Notes under the pieces: generated by a model | Seen by the model: the letters and a program-made list of their open reading frames with translations, nothing else | The model's database searches: none | What the model was told of the DNA's origin: nothing | Made by a program: the position numbers and the translations under genes | Shown here: positions 24,197-33,215 of the stretch, piece by piece | Position numbering within the stretch: the stretch's first letter is position 1 | Layout: every line of letters begins with the position of its first letter | Origin: GCA-2708415 sp964353185 | GTDB taxonomy: Bacteria; Pseudomonadota; Alphaproteobacteria; Micavibrionales; Micavibrionaceae | Reading direction: 5' to 3' | NCBI GenBank assembly: GCA_964353185.1 | Contig: CAYGUV010000001.1 | Span: 1-64,000 of the forward strand | DNA length: 64,000 nt

Positions 24197-26869
24197 ATGA
24201 CAAAAAAAATGTTAATTGATGCGACTCATAAAGAAGAGACCCGCGTTGCCGTTGTCGATGGACAACATCTTGTAGAATTTGATTATGAAAGTATCGTTCG
24301 AAAGCAGTTAAAAGGGAGTGTTTATCTTGCAAAAGTTACACGTGTTGAACCTTCGCTGCAGGCGGCTTTTGTAAATTATGGTGGCAACCGTCATGGGTTT
24401 TTGCCTTTTTCAGAAATCCACCCAGACTATTTCCGTATTCCGGTCAGCGACCGTGAGGCTTTAATTGCGGCGCAAGAAGAAGAGCTTGCAAAATTAGACG
24501 CTGTTCATGGCACAGATGATGATATTGATTTAGATATAGAAGATGACATTATTGACGCTGAAATCATTGAAGTAACTGATGAATCAGATGATGACGATGA
24601 CGAAGAAGTTGTCGAAGTTGGCGGAGCGGATAAGCCTGCCGATGAAGAAGATAGCGACTTAAAAAAAGCTGAAGCGAAAAAGAAGGCAAAAAAAGCGCCC
24701 CAAAAAGCGCCAAAGAAAACAGCCGCTAAGAAAAAGCCTGCGGCAAAAAAATCAGCAAAAGCAAAAAAAGAAGGGTCATTAAAACAAGATGAGGACGCGC
24801 AACCAGCCTCATTCAATAATGAAGAGCAATTATCTGATGAAGAATTGGATGCGATTGCGTTGGAAAAAGCCAATGCGCTGAAAGACACAAGTGGCGATAT
24901 AGAAGATGATAAACAAAATAATGGTCGTAATAATCGCCGTAATTACAAAGGTCGTAAGCCAAATCCAAAAAATAAGCGCGCAAACATGCGTAAGCCAAAA
25001 TCCGATGAAATTATGGATGATGGAGAAAGCGGAAAGCCATTTCGTTTCAACTTGCGCCATAAGTACAAGATTCAAGAAGTCGTAAAACGCGGCCAGATTG
25101 TTTTGATTCAGGTTTCAAAAGAAGAGCGCGGCAACAAAGGGGCCGCCGTAACATCATATCTTTCCCTGCCTGGACGTTATTGTGTTCTGATGCCAAACAG
25201 CCCCCGTGGGGGCGGTGTCAGCCGCAAGATTGGTAATTTCAAAGATCGTAAGCGTATGCGCGAAATCTTAAAAGAGTTGGATGTTCCCAAAGGGATGTCT
25301 GTTATATTAAGAACCGCAGGTGTTTCAAGAACAAAGGCAGAGATTAAGCGTGACCTTGATTACCTTATCCGCCTTTGGAATACCATTCGTGAAGATACCC
25401 TAAATTCAACGGCGCCAGCGTGTATTTATGAGGAAGGGAATTTGATTAAAAGATCCATTCGTGACCTTTACACGCGTGATATTGATGAAGTGTTGGTGAG
25501 CGGCGAAAAAGGCCATAAAACTGCCAAAAGTTTCATGAAAATGTTGGTGCCATCGCACGCCAAAAAAGTACAAGAATATAAAGACGAGCGTGTTCCATTA
25601 TTCCATCGTTATCATGTTGAAAAACAAATTAGCGAAATTGGTCAGATCTCCGTCACGTTAAAATCGGGGGGGTATCTTGTTATTAATCCAACCGAAGCGT
25701 TGGTTTCAATTGATGTAAACTCAGGTAAGGCAACAAAAGAACGCCATATTGAAGAAACCGCGCTAAAAACAAACTTAGAATCTGCTGATGAAGTTGCGCG
25801 TCAACTTCGCCTGCGTGACCTTGGTGGTTTGGTTGTGATTGACTTTATTGATATGGAAGACCGCCGCAATAACCGTAAAGTTGAAAACAGATTGCGTGAT
25901 GCTTTGTCATCCGATCGTGCCCGTATTCAAGTAGGACGGATTTCATCCTTTGGATTATTGGAGCTATCGCGTCAACGCTTAAACCCAAGTTTGATGGAAG
26001 CGCAATTCCAAAAATGTGACCATTGTGAAGGTGTTGGTACAGTAAAAACACTTGATTTCGCAGCCATTACGGCAATGCGTGCGATCGAAGAAGAGGGGAT
26101 TAAAAATAACGTAGCCGAGCTATCGTTAAATGTGCCTAATAATGTGGCTGTTTATATCTTAAACAATAAGCGCAGTATGCTAGCCGATATAGAAAAGCGT
26201 TATGACTTCCGTGTACATATTCGTACTGACGATAATTTGATGCCTTCTGAATTCCGCTTGGACATTATAAAGGGACGTGATGGAGAGCCATTGGTTGAAA
26301 AACCAAAACAGGCCAAAAAGCCAAATCAAAATCAGAACCAAAGCCAAAACAAAAATCATCATAACCACAATGATGAAGAGGGTGAAGGACAGCATCCAAA
26401 GAAAAAATCTCGTCGTCGTGGACGTCGTGGCGGTCGCAAAAATAACCGTAACAACAACCCACAAGACGCGGAAAATAATGCGCAAGATAACCAGAAGAAT
26501 AATCAGGGGTCTAATGATAAGCCGCAAAATAATGTTTCAAAAGCAGATACGCCTAATGATAATCAAAAACAAGGTAAGTCGCCCAAAGAAACAAATGTAG
26601 AAGATTCTAAGCCTAATAATTCCAAGCCTGCTTTTGAGGATAAGAAAGGTAAAAAAGAAACAGCTTTATCTGACAATGAAGATAAAAGAACAGAAAAGCC
26701 AAAAGCCGCTGCGAAAAAGCCTAAAAAAGGGGCTAAATCCAAAGAACAAAAACCTTCGAATGATGTCAAAGGGTCATCAAAAAATCTTGATAGCCCGAAG
26801 CCTTATGAGACTGTGAATAAAGAGCCTGCAAAGAAGAAAAAAGGATGGTGGAATCGCTTAGTCGATTAG
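24197..26869 (+). CDS. rne: ribonuclease E
   Basis: RNase E is the endonuclease core of the RNA degradosome; it also processes rRNA and tRNA. The 890-residue protein starts MTKKMLIDATHKEETRV (ATG 24197, GGAGAT upstream). An S1 domain begins near residue 35 and is followed, within or beside it, by an insertion of about 190 residues: first very acidic (DDDDDEEVVEV), then KKAPQKAPKKTAAKK-type basic. The catalytic domain has metal-binding aspartates in SIDVNSG and VIDFIDMEDRRN and the zinc-link CDHC. The C-terminal 250 residues are Asn/Gln/Lys/Arg-rich and disordered, with an RRRGRRGGR patch, as expected of a degradosome scaffold. Confidence 0.96.
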   Translation: MTKKMLIDATHKEETRVAVVDGQHLVEFDYESIVRKQLKGSVYLAKVTRVEPSLQAAFVNYGGNRHGFLPFSEIHPDYFRIPVSDREALIAAQEEELAKLDAVHGTDDDIDLDIEDDIIDAEIIEVTDESDDDDDEEVVEVGGADKPADEEDSDLKKAEAKKKAKKAPQKAPKKTAAKKKPAAKKSAKAKKEGSLKQDEDAQPASFNNEEQLSDEELDAIALEKANALKDTSGDIEDDKQNNGRNNRRNYKGRKPNPKNKRANMRKPKSDEIMDDGESGKPFRFNLRHKYKIQEVVKRGQIVLIQVSKEERGNKGAAVTSYLSLPGRYCVLMPNSPRGGGVSRKIGNFKDRKRMREILKELDVPKGMSVILRTAGVSRTKAEIKRDLDYLIRLWNTIREDTLNSTAPACIYEEGNLIKRSIRDLYTRDIDEVLVSGEKGHKTAKSFMKMLVPSHAKKVQEYKDERVPLFHRYHVEKQISEIGQISVTLKSGGYLVINPTEALVSIDVNSGKATKERHIEETALKTNLESADEVARQLRLRDLGGLVVIDFIDMEDRRNNRKVENRLRDALSSDRARIQVGRISSFGLLELSRQRLNPSLMEAQFQKCDHCEGVGTVKTLDFAAITAMRAIEEEGIKNNVAELSLNVPNNVAVYILNNKRSMLADIEKRYDFRVHIRTDDNLMPSEFRLDIIKGRDGEPLVEKPKQAKKPNQNQNQSQNKNHHNHNDEEGEGQHPKKKSRRRGRRGGRKNNRNNNPQDAENNAQDNQKNNQGSNDKPQNNVSKADTPNDNQKQGKSPKETNVEDSKPNNSKPAFEDKKGKKETALSDNEDKRTEKPKAAAKKPKKGAKSKEQKPSNDVKGSSKNLDSPKPYETVNKEPAKKKKGWWNRLVD

Positions 26870-26912
26870 AACTTTATGAAGTTTTAAGTGGTGATCCCAA
26901 AATTTTATTTGT

Positions 26913-26937
26913 AATAGATAAAATTCGATCTATTTTT
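26913..26937 (+). terminator. weak AT-rich terminator after rne
   Basis: AATAGAT and ATCTATT form a perfect 7-bp stem around 8 bases, followed by TTT. It lies 43 bases past the rne stop. The stem is AT-rich and therefore weak. Confidence 0.45.
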
Positions 26938-27144
26938 CAACTGTCATTAACTATTGTAATTTAACATAATAGTTGAAGGGTGTGTTTTTGAGGTTCTACT
27001 AGCCATATTTTCAAATCCTTCAATTTTTGGACTACATATATGTCCCTTGATGTCGCTGTTATTATCGTTGCTGTGCCCCGTAGCGAGAATTTTAAGCACG
27101 TCTAATTAAATATATGTTCAACAAAAAAACATTTCGTCCCTTTG

Positions 27145-27175
27145 GCCGTCGGGTTTAACCCGGCGGCTTTTTTTT
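27145..27175 (+). terminator. strong terminator upstream of the 27227 gene
   Basis: GCCGTCGGG pairs with CCCGGCGGC (one G-U) around TTTAA, followed by eight T residues. It is about 275 bases past rne, so it either ends rne read-through or a separate small transcript from the otherwise gene-free interval 26940-27145. Confidence 0.88.
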
Positions 27176-27226
27176 GCCTTAATAACGTGGTAAAAAAGAA
27201 TTTCAATAAATAAGAAAGATTCTTTA

Positions 27227-27856
27227 ATGCGTAAATTTAATAAATGTTTAGTTGTTGCCGCTTTGATGGTGTCCTTTTCATTGCCTGCTTTGGCGAACAA
27301 GCAAGATGACCTTAATGCCATAGAGACGCCCATTACAAAATGGATGGCGGCTGAAAATGCGATGATTGATAAATTACCTATTCAAAATCAAAAAATATTT
27401 TTTGTTTTGCGCAATAAAGATAATGTTATCCGTAGTGTAAAAATGGTGGAGCGCGATGTGCAAATTGCTGTTAAATCTTGTGCCAAAGAAAATCCAGAAA
27501 TAAGCAGTGAAATAAAATCACGTTTTAAAGACTGGCAGAATGCTGTAAATCCAATTTTGAAAGAAGCGGAATCATTTTTGAAAAAAGAATTAAAAGAACA
27601 AGAAGCTTTTCATATCAGTGATTATAAACATATTACAAAATTAAATGATAAGGCGTTTGAGTTTTCTGAAGAGCAAATACAAAAGAAACCAGTCAGTTCA
27701 TTAGAAGCCTGCCGAGGTTTGATAAAAAGTATGGATCGTTCAGAAAATCAGTTAGTTGAGTTGTTGCAAGATATTCTTTTGCCTGAAGAGGTTGTTAGAA
27801 AACGTCTTGAGCGTGCCAAAGAAGCGCAAGATGCGCAGAAAAACCAAAAGAAATGA
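27227..27856 (+). CDS. exported helical protein, uncharacterised
   Basis: A 209-residue protein with a signal peptide (cleavage probably after ALA at residue 23). The mature part is charged and almost wholly helical, with many Lys and Glu residues and two or three cysteines (KSCAKEN, LEACRG) that could form a disulfide in the periplasm. I do not recognise the family. It is followed 11 bases later by a glycosyltransferase gene, so a shared transcript and envelope role are possible. Confidence 0.8.
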   Translation: MRKFNKCLVVAALMVSFSLPALANKQDDLNAIETPITKWMAAENAMIDKLPIQNQKIFFVLRNKDNVIRSVKMVERDVQIAVKSCAKENPEISSEIKSRFKDWQNAVNPILKEAESFLKKELKEQEAFHISDYKHITKLNDKAFEFSEEQIQKKPVSSLEACRGLIKSMDRSENQLVELLQDILLPEEVVRKRLERAKEAQDAQKNQKK

Positions 27857-27867
27857 TATTTTAAATC

Positions 27868-28923
27868 ATGAAAATTCTTCAAATTATGGCTGGCGGTAAA
27901 GCCGGCGGCGCGGAAACCGCCTTTGTTGATATGTGCATTGCATTACATGAGGCTGGTCAAGAGATTGAGGTTATTACGCGGCGCAACCCAAACCGTGTAG
28001 GGCAGATGGAAGAGGCGGGATTAAAGGTTCACATATTGCCATTTGGTGGATTTATCGATTCTTATACAAAACGGGGCATAAAAAAAATTATAAGAAATTT
28101 CGAACCAGATATTGTCCAAACATGGATGAGCCGCGCCTCAATAAAAACACCAAATTGGAAAAAGGTGAAGGGGGCAAAAAAATATCATAGTGTTGCGCGA
28201 TTGGGCGGCTATTACGATTTAAAATATTTTAAAAATATGGATTATTTTGCCGCTATCACTCCCGATATTCGTCAATATTTAATCACCCGTGGTCTTGAGG
28301 AAGAAAAAGTAAGGCATCTAAATAATTTTGCAGAATTTCAACAAGATGCAAGTCCTGTTAAACGCAAAGATTTAGAAACGCCTGATGATGCAACAATATT
28401 AATATCGTTGGCACGCCTTCATAATGATAAGGCATTGGATGTGGTCATGAAATCAATCAAGGATATGCCTGATGTATATTTGTGGTTGGCCGGGGATGGT
28501 CCGTTGCGCGGGGCTTTGGAAAAAGAAGCGCAACAACTGGGTATTGAAAAGCGGGTTAAATTTTTAGGGTGGCGAAACGACCGTGAGGCATTGTTGATGG
28601 CAGCGGATATTTGCGTGTTTGCGTCCCGTGATGAGCCGTTTGGAACAGTATTTGTTCAAAGCTGGGCTAATAAGACCCCCGTTATTGTATCGGATGCACA
28701 TGGTCCCAGACAATTTTGTGAAAATGGCAAAGATTGCTTAATGGTTGAGCGTGATAATGTTGAGCAGTTAACTGCCGCAATAGAAAAATTAAAAGGTGAT
28801 AAAGTTCTTCAAATGTCGCTGGTAAATAATGGTTATCAGCGCTATCTCAATGAATTTACAAAACAAAAGTCTGTTTCAAAATATTTAGAGTTTTACGAAG
28901 ATATTATAGCGAACAAGATTTAG
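27868..28923 (+). CDS. glycosyltransferase family 4 (GT-B fold)
   Basis: The 351-residue protein has the GT4 pattern. The N-terminal domain begins MKILQIMAGGKAGGAETAF, where the Gly-rich loop binds substrate. The C-terminal domain has LYLWLAGDGPLRGALEKE-like features (WLAGDGPLRGAL) and the EX7E-type region SRDEPFGTVFVQSWA, which binds the nucleotide-sugar. Such enzymes build LPS, capsule or glycolipids; the acceptor cannot be told. The 3' end overlaps the convergent ctaA gene by 20 bases. Confidence 0.88.
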   Translation: MKILQIMAGGKAGGAETAFVDMCIALHEAGQEIEVITRRNPNRVGQMEEAGLKVHILPFGGFIDSYTKRGIKKIIRNFEPDIVQTWMSRASIKTPNWKKVKGAKKYHSVARLGGYYDLKYFKNMDYFAAITPDIRQYLITRGLEEEKVRHLNNFAEFQQDASPVKRKDLETPDDATILISLARLHNDKALDVVMKSIKDMPDVYLWLAGDGPLRGALEKEAQQLGIEKRVKFLGWRNDREALLMAADICVFASRDEPFGTVFVQSWANKTPVIVSDAHGPRQFCENGKDCLMVERDNVEQLTAAIEKLKGDKVLQMSLVNNGYQRYLNEFTKQKSVSKYLEFYEDIIANKI

Positions 28924-29902
28924 CATTTCTAAGACGGTGTAGGTGATATACCATCAACCCAACCAAAATAAATGCCCCAAATTGATGTGCGGCGGCTAGA
29001 TGAATGTTCACCTGTGTCATAAGTGTTGCAATACCTAAGCCTACTTGAACCAATACCATGCCTGAAAGCGCAAAGCTTTTGATGCGCCAGGCAAATGTTA
29101 AGATAAAAAAACTAGCAATTATTGCGAGCCATCGATGCGTAAATTGCACAGCCACAGGATCGGTAAAGATAGATAAAAACGATGCCAGCTCAGGTGGAAT
29201 CCAATGGGGGCCCATTTTGGGCCATGTGTTATACACTAACCCTGCATCTAATCCGGCGACATATGCACCCCAGATAATGGTAATGGCAAGAATGGCAAAA
29301 GTAAGCCATCCATGACGTTTTTGACAAAAAGTGCCACCAATTGCCTTATAATTTCTAATGTCAAACGCCAACCAGAGTAAATAAGAATAGATAACAAAAG
29401 CCAATCCTAAATGTGCCGCTAAGCGAAAATGACTGACAGAAGGACGATCGATAAGGCCACTTTTGACCATATACCAACCCATAAGCCCCTGCAGACCGCC
29501 CAAAACAAGACCGATAAATAATTTAAGTTTAAACCCTTGGGGAATTTTTTTGCGGATAAGGAAATATAGATACGGTAGCGCATAAGCAATGCCAATCAAC
29601 CGTCCCCAAAGGCGATGAAACCATTCCCAAAAGAATATCTGTTTAAATTCAGATAATTCCATCCCAAAATTTTTCTTAATATATTCAGGGCTTTGTTGAT
29701 ATTGCGCAAATTCGCGCAGCCATTGCTCTTCATTTAAGGGGGGCAGCGCTCCTGTAACGGGACGCCAATCAACCATGCTTAACCCGCTTTCGGTTAGGCG
29801 GGTGATTGCGCCGATAACTGCCATTGCCAAAACCATCGCGGCCACAAAAAAAAGCCAGTTTGAAATAGATTTATAACAAGTTTGTGCGTGTGATATTGAC
29901 AT
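28904..29902 (-). CDS. ctaA: heme A synthase
   Basis: CtaA oxidises the C8 methyl of heme O to give heme A for aa3-type cytochrome oxidase. The 332-residue protein has eight membrane helices and the conserved heme-ligand histidines (WFHRLWG, HFRLAAHLGL, FTHRWLA, AAHQFGAF), plus VDWRPVTGALPP and LTESGLSM after the first helix. Without the paired external cysteines it belongs to the alphaproteobacterial/mitochondrial Cox15-like type. AGGAG precedes the ATG by 6 bases. Its 5' end is divergent from the reductase gene, 32 bases apart. Presence implies aerobic respiration with heme A. Confidence 0.95.
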   Translation of the reverse strand: MSISHAQTCYKSISNWLFFVAAMVLAMAVIGAITRLTESGLSMVDWRPVTGALPPLNEEQWLREFAQYQQSPEYIKKNFGMELSEFKQIFFWEWFHRLWGRLIGIAYALPYLYFLIRKKIPQGFKLKLFIGLVLGGLQGLMGWYMVKSGLIDRPSVSHFRLAAHLGLAFVIYSYLLWLAFDIRNYKAIGGTFCQKRHGWLTFAILAITIIWGAYVAGLDAGLVYNTWPKMGPHWIPPELASFLSIFTDPVAVQFTHRWLAIIASFFILTFAWRIKSFALSGMVLVQVGLGIATLMTQVNIHLAAAHQFGAFILVGLMVYHLHRLRNAKSCSL

Positions 29903-29922
29903 TGATGCTCCTAATGCGCATT

Positions 29923-29928
29923 TATACT
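29923..29928 (+). promoter_or_regulatory. -10 element (TATACT) for a leaderless transcript
   Basis: TATACT lies 6 bases before the ATG at 29935 and no Shine-Dalgarno sequence is present. The -35 is ambiguous: TTGACA is 21 bases upstream and TTGATG 15. The divergent ctaA start is 32 bases away, so the two promoters overlap. Confidence 0.5.
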
Positions 29929-29934
29929 ATTGCT

Positions 29935-30987
29935 ATGAATGAAAATACAGAAAAAAAATTTCAGACGGATGTCATTATTGTGGGGGCGGGGCCAGTCGGC
30001 CTTTTTGCTGTTTTTGAACTTGGGCTGCTTGATATGAAGGCGCACTTGGTTGATATCCTTGATAAGCCAGGGGGGCAGTGTGCCGAGCTTTATCCAGAAA
30101 AACCAATTTACGATATTCCTGGTTTCCCGATTGTAACAGGGCAGGAGTTAACGGATAATTTGATGAAACAGATTGAGCCGTTTAGCCCAACATTCCATTT
30201 AAACCAAATGGCCATAGCGTTGGAAAAATTAGAGAATGGTAATTGGGAATTGACCACGGATGATGATGTGAAAATTGAAGCGCCCGTCATTGTCATTGCC
30301 GCGGGTGGTGGATCGTTCATGCCAAAGAAGCCAAATATCCCAAACTTGGAAGAATATGAAGGCACATCCGTTTTTTATTCTGTCCGTCAAATGGATAAGT
30401 TTAAGGGGAAAAATATTTTAATCGCTGGTGGTGGTGATTCTGCGTTGGATTGGACGTTGAATTTGCACCCTAATGCCGCGTCAATGTCGCTTGTCCATCG
30501 CCGCCCCGATTTTCGTGCCGCGCCTGATAGTGTTGGCAAAATGATGAAATTGGTCGCAGATAAAAAAATGGATTTCCATGTTGGTGACATAAAAGAAATC
30601 CATGGCGAAAATGGTGTTATGAATGCGGTAACGATACAGCAACGAGGGGAAGATGCGTTCAAAGTAGAATGCGACACCTTACTTTGTTTTTATGGGCTGA
30701 CTATGAAGTTAGGGCCGATTGCAGAGTTTGGGTTAAATCTAGACGCCAATCTTATCCCTGTGGATACTGAAAAATTTGAAACGGCGACGCCGGGTATCTT
30801 TTCCATTGGTGATATCAATACTTATCCAGGAAAATTAAAGCTGATTTTATCAGGCTTTCACGAAGGCGCGTTAATGGCGCAACAGGCGTTTCGATACGTT
30901 TACCCAGATAGGAAATTACGGTTTCAATACACAACATCATCGACCAGCCTGCAGGAAAAACTTGGTGTCGATGACAAAGCCGCCTAA
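29935..30987 (+). CDS. ferredoxin/flavodoxin--NADP reductase, thioredoxin-reductase-like (FNR2) type
   Basis: The 350-residue flavoprotein moves electrons between NADPH and ferredoxin or flavodoxin. It has the FAD site VIIVGAGPVGLFAVFELG, the region DKPGGQCAELYPEKPIYDIPG, an NADPH loop (IAGGGDSALDW) and the C-terminal FAD motif FSIGDINTYPGK. It lacks the CxxC of true thioredoxin reductases, which points to the YumC/FNR2 family. The open frame extends upstream to 29884, but ATG 29935 gives the family N-terminus and has a -10 box 6 bases away. A [2Fe-2S] ferredoxin is encoded two genes downstream and is the likely partner. Confidence 0.93.
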   Translation: MNENTEKKFQTDVIIVGAGPVGLFAVFELGLLDMKAHLVDILDKPGGQCAELYPEKPIYDIPGFPIVTGQELTDNLMKQIEPFSPTFHLNQMAIALEKLENGNWELTTDDDVKIEAPVIVIAAGGGSFMPKKPNIPNLEEYEGTSVFYSVRQMDKFKGKNILIAGGGDSALDWTLNLHPNAASMSLVHRRPDFRAAPDSVGKMMKLVADKKMDFHVGDIKEIHGENGVMNAVTIQQRGEDAFKVECDTLLCFYGLTMKLGPIAEFGLNLDANLIPVDTEKFETATPGIFSIGDINTYPGKLKLILSGFHEGALMAQQAFRYVYPDRKLRFQYTTSSTSLQEKLGVDDKAA

Positions 30988-30996
30988 ACTGCGTGC

Positions 30997-31791
30997 ATGA
31001 CAATAGAAATAGCAAAATTTGATATTATTGATTGTGTAGGCCATGCCTTCCAACGCACATGGGAAGAGCGCGTTTATCTTGCGCGCTTGGCGTTGATTCC
31101 AATTGTTATTAAAATGCTTTGTTATTACGCTGCATTTTTATATGTTGAGCCACAAAATATCTTAAAATTATCACTATTCATGTTGCCCGCTTATTTTGCG
31201 GAAGGGTGGTTAATGGCGCATTGGGCGCGTACAATCATGACCAACCATCGATGGCCATTTGTTCCATCGGGGGATTTAGCTAAAGATGAAAAAGAAATGA
31301 AGCGTCGAAGCCAAGGCATAATCGGTGGTGTTGCGGCCTTTGTTGCCATTAATTTTTTTATGGCTGGATTTTTTGCTACGGTTTTTTCGATCATACCTCT
31401 TGATTTAGATCCCGAAAACACAGATCCGATGTTGGCAATTTTTGCTTTATTTGTGATGATTGCCATGTTCTTTTTGTTTCGTTTTACCTTTCTTTATATT
31501 CCATTATCTGTTGGGGTTTCAGTCCAAAGATATACTAAGAAAACTAATGGTTTACCGATTTCTTTTAAATTGATCGCTCTGTGGCTGGTTTGTTTTATAC
31601 CGCCCATTATTTCGATGCAGGTTATTGGCGGTATAATTTTAGGGGCAAATGGCGAAGCAGACCCAACCGCCCTGATGGAAGTTGTTTTGGCAGGGGTGCG
31701 CGTCATTTTTGATACGATGAAGAATTTATTGGTTACAGCAGGAATTGCGTATGCGTTGATGGAGGTCTTTCAATGGACGAAGAAGAACTAA
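30997..31791 (+). CDS. polytopic membrane protein, uncharacterised
   Basis: The 264-residue protein has about six membrane helices (for example LARLALIPIVIKMLCYYAAF, IIGGVAAFVAINFFMAGFF, LAIFALFVMIAMFFLFRF). I do not recognise the family. It starts 9 bases after the reductase stop and its 3' end overlaps the ferredoxin gene by 19 bases, so it is part of one transcript. A role as membrane partner of the redox pair is possible but unsupported by motifs. Confidence 0.85.
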   Translation: MTIEIAKFDIIDCVGHAFQRTWEERVYLARLALIPIVIKMLCYYAAFLYVEPQNILKLSLFMLPAYFAEGWLMAHWARTIMTNHRWPFVPSGDLAKDEKEMKRRSQGIIGGVAAFVAINFFMAGFFATVFSIIPLDLDPENTDPMLAIFALFVMIAMFFLFRFTFLYIPLSVGVSVQRYTKKTNGLPISFKLIALWLVCFIPPIISMQVIGGIILGANGEADPTALMEVVLAGVRVIFDTMKNLLVTAGIAYALMEVFQWTKKN

Positions 31792-32105
31792 AGATTTACG
31801 TGACAGACCCCAACGGTAAAGAACACATTTTAGATGCGTTAGAGGGGTGGCGCGTGATGGAAATAATTCGCGATGCAGGATTACCTCTGAAGGCTGAATG
31901 TGGTGGCGCGTGTTGTTGTGCAACTTGCCATGTCTATGTCGCGCCTGAATGGCAAGATAGGCTGATAGCGATGAACGAAGAAGAAGAGGACATGTTAGAT
32001 GAGGCGATTGACGTTGACGACAATTCACGCCTTTCATGTCAAATATTGATGGTTCCAGAATTCAATGGGTTGAAAGTGACAATTGCACCAGGAACAGAGC
32101 CTTGA
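31773..32105 (+). CDS. [2Fe-2S] ferredoxin, adrenodoxin-like
   Basis: The 110-residue ferredoxin has Cys43, Cys49, Cys52 (CGGACCCATC) and Cys89 as cluster ligands, the pattern of adrenodoxin/putidaredoxin/FdxB-type proteins. An extra pair Cys47-Cys48 sits in the cluster loop. The acidic helix EEEEDMLDEA is the usual partner-docking surface. Overlaps with neighbours on both sides suggest translational coupling. It may serve Fe-S cluster assembly or a monooxygenase; the linked reductase is a likely donor. Confidence 0.95.
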   Translation: MDEEELKIYVTDPNGKEHILDALEGWRVMEIIRDAGLPLKAECGGACCCATCHVYVAPEWQDRLIAMNEEEEDMLDEAIDVDDNSRLSCQILMVPEFNGLKVTIAPGTEP

Positions 32106-32698
32106 GCGTAAGAATGTTACTTACGTCTTCGATTGAAGGATCAGGACATAAACTGCCTGAAATTATTCCTGATATTGGTGACAAAAATATTCTTTGTATT
32201 CCTACGGCGGCATATGGTGAAGAAGGGTATGAAGATTGGCTGCCAAACGAACAACGTGACGTTAAGAAATTTTGTAAAAATTACATTGAGTTCGATTTAA
32301 AAAATAAATCAGAAGAAGAATTAAGAGAGGCCACGAAAGGGATTGATATCATCTATTGTACTGGCGGTAATACCTATGTGCTTTTGGAATGGATGAAGAA
32401 AACGCATTTTAAAAATATGCTTGATAATTTTTTTGCTCGTGCGGGCATTTACATTGGCTCTAGCGCAGGGTCAATTGTGATGGGGCCTGATATAGGGTTT
32501 GTTGGGGATATTGATGATAGATCAAAGTCAGATTTATCTGATTTAACCGCTTTGGCATACGTCAATTATTACATTTTACCGCACATGAACCAATCTAAGT
32601 TTGCAAAAGCATTTGCGCCCAGTATTGAGCAGATGAAAAATGATCGAAAAGATATAAAATTTCTCAATGATGATGAATTTGTTTGGGTAGAAAAATAA
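32102..32698 (+). CDS. peptidase S51 (dipeptidase E-like) family protein
   Basis: About 198 residues, close to the family's 200-230. Beginning from strand RMLLTSS, the protein carries the nucleophile elbow IGSSAGSIVMGPDI, with the serine in GSSAG, and the preceding YCTGGNTYVLL that shapes the oxyanion site. S51 enzymes include PepE (Asp-X dipeptides) and cyanophycinase. TTG at 32102 overlaps the ferredoxin stop and has AGGA upstream; ATG at 32114 is the alternative and gives a slightly shorter N-terminus. The substrate cannot be told. Confidence 0.85.
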   Translation: MSVRMLLTSSIEGSGHKLPEIIPDIGDKNILCIPTAAYGEEGYEDWLPNEQRDVKKFCKNYIEFDLKNKSEEELREATKGIDIIYCTGGNTYVLLEWMKKTHFKNMLDNFFARAGIYIGSSAGSIVMGPDIGFVGDIDDRSKSDLSDLTALAYVNYYILPHMNQSKFAKAFAPSIEQMKNDRKDIKFLNDDEFVWVEK

Positions 32699-32702
32699 AC
32701 AA

Positions 32703-32966
32703 TTACTGTAGCAATAATTCCACATCATAAAATTTACTATCGCTCGGCTTTATTAACTCTTTTCGCGCGACATAGACGCTGTGCAAGCTTCCGTCAATTT
32801 GGTGTTGCCAGAAATTGAGGAAGCCTAAAAGCTTAGGGAATTGGGGGGCGAGGTCGTAATGTTGCCAGATAAATTCTTGTAAAACGCTGGGGTGGTCAGG
32901 CATACGGTAGTATATCTGTGCCGTGGTTAATTTATATCCCTGTAGTTCCAGAACAAAATCACTCAT
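32703..32966 (-). CDS. usg: Usg family protein
   Basis: The 87-residue protein has the Usg pattern: ELQGYKLTTAQIYYRMPDHP, LQEFIWQHYDLAPQFP, LNFWQHQIDGSLHSV. Usg is a small protein largely confined to alphaproteobacteria, first noted near trp genes; its function is unknown. No trp gene is nearby here. It is convergent with the S51 gene, 4 bases apart. Confidence 0.9.
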   Translation of the reverse strand: MSDFVLELQGYKLTTAQIYYRMPDHPSVLQEFIWQHYDLAPQFPKLLGFLNFWQHQIDGSLHSVYVARKELIKPSDSKFYDVELLLQ

Positions 32967-33184
32967 GATTCTATTTTATCAAATTTTTGTTAAAAATTCG
33001 ATAAAATAAGGATGATGTTCGCTTTGCTCACAAAGGGTCATTAATCGGCAAGCCGTAGGACATTAGGCCAATCTAGCGCGCATTTAAGGTGACTTTAAAA
33101 TTATCCAGAATCTATAGCCTCCTAGCGCTTGCGCGTTAACGGCTTTTCAAATACGTAATTCATCAAAATGCCTTTATTGAATCC

Positions 33185-33214
33185 TTGAAATTCTTTCCCT
33201 GCTTGTGTTATAAC
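33185..33214 (+). promoter_or_regulatory. groESL promoter
   Basis: TTGAAA (33185-33190) and TATAAC (33209-33214) have 18-base spacing and sit immediately before the CIRCE operator. The remaining gap 32967-33184 holds no ORF that I support, only a small CGGC/GCCG hairpin near 33045. Confidence 0.65.
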
Positions 33215-33215
33215 T

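Noticed and set aside
24653..24775. Frameshift or misassembly as the cause of the basic insert in RNase E
   Set aside because: The frame is continuous, the S1 and catalytic domains resume normally, and insertions here are known in alphaproteobacteria.
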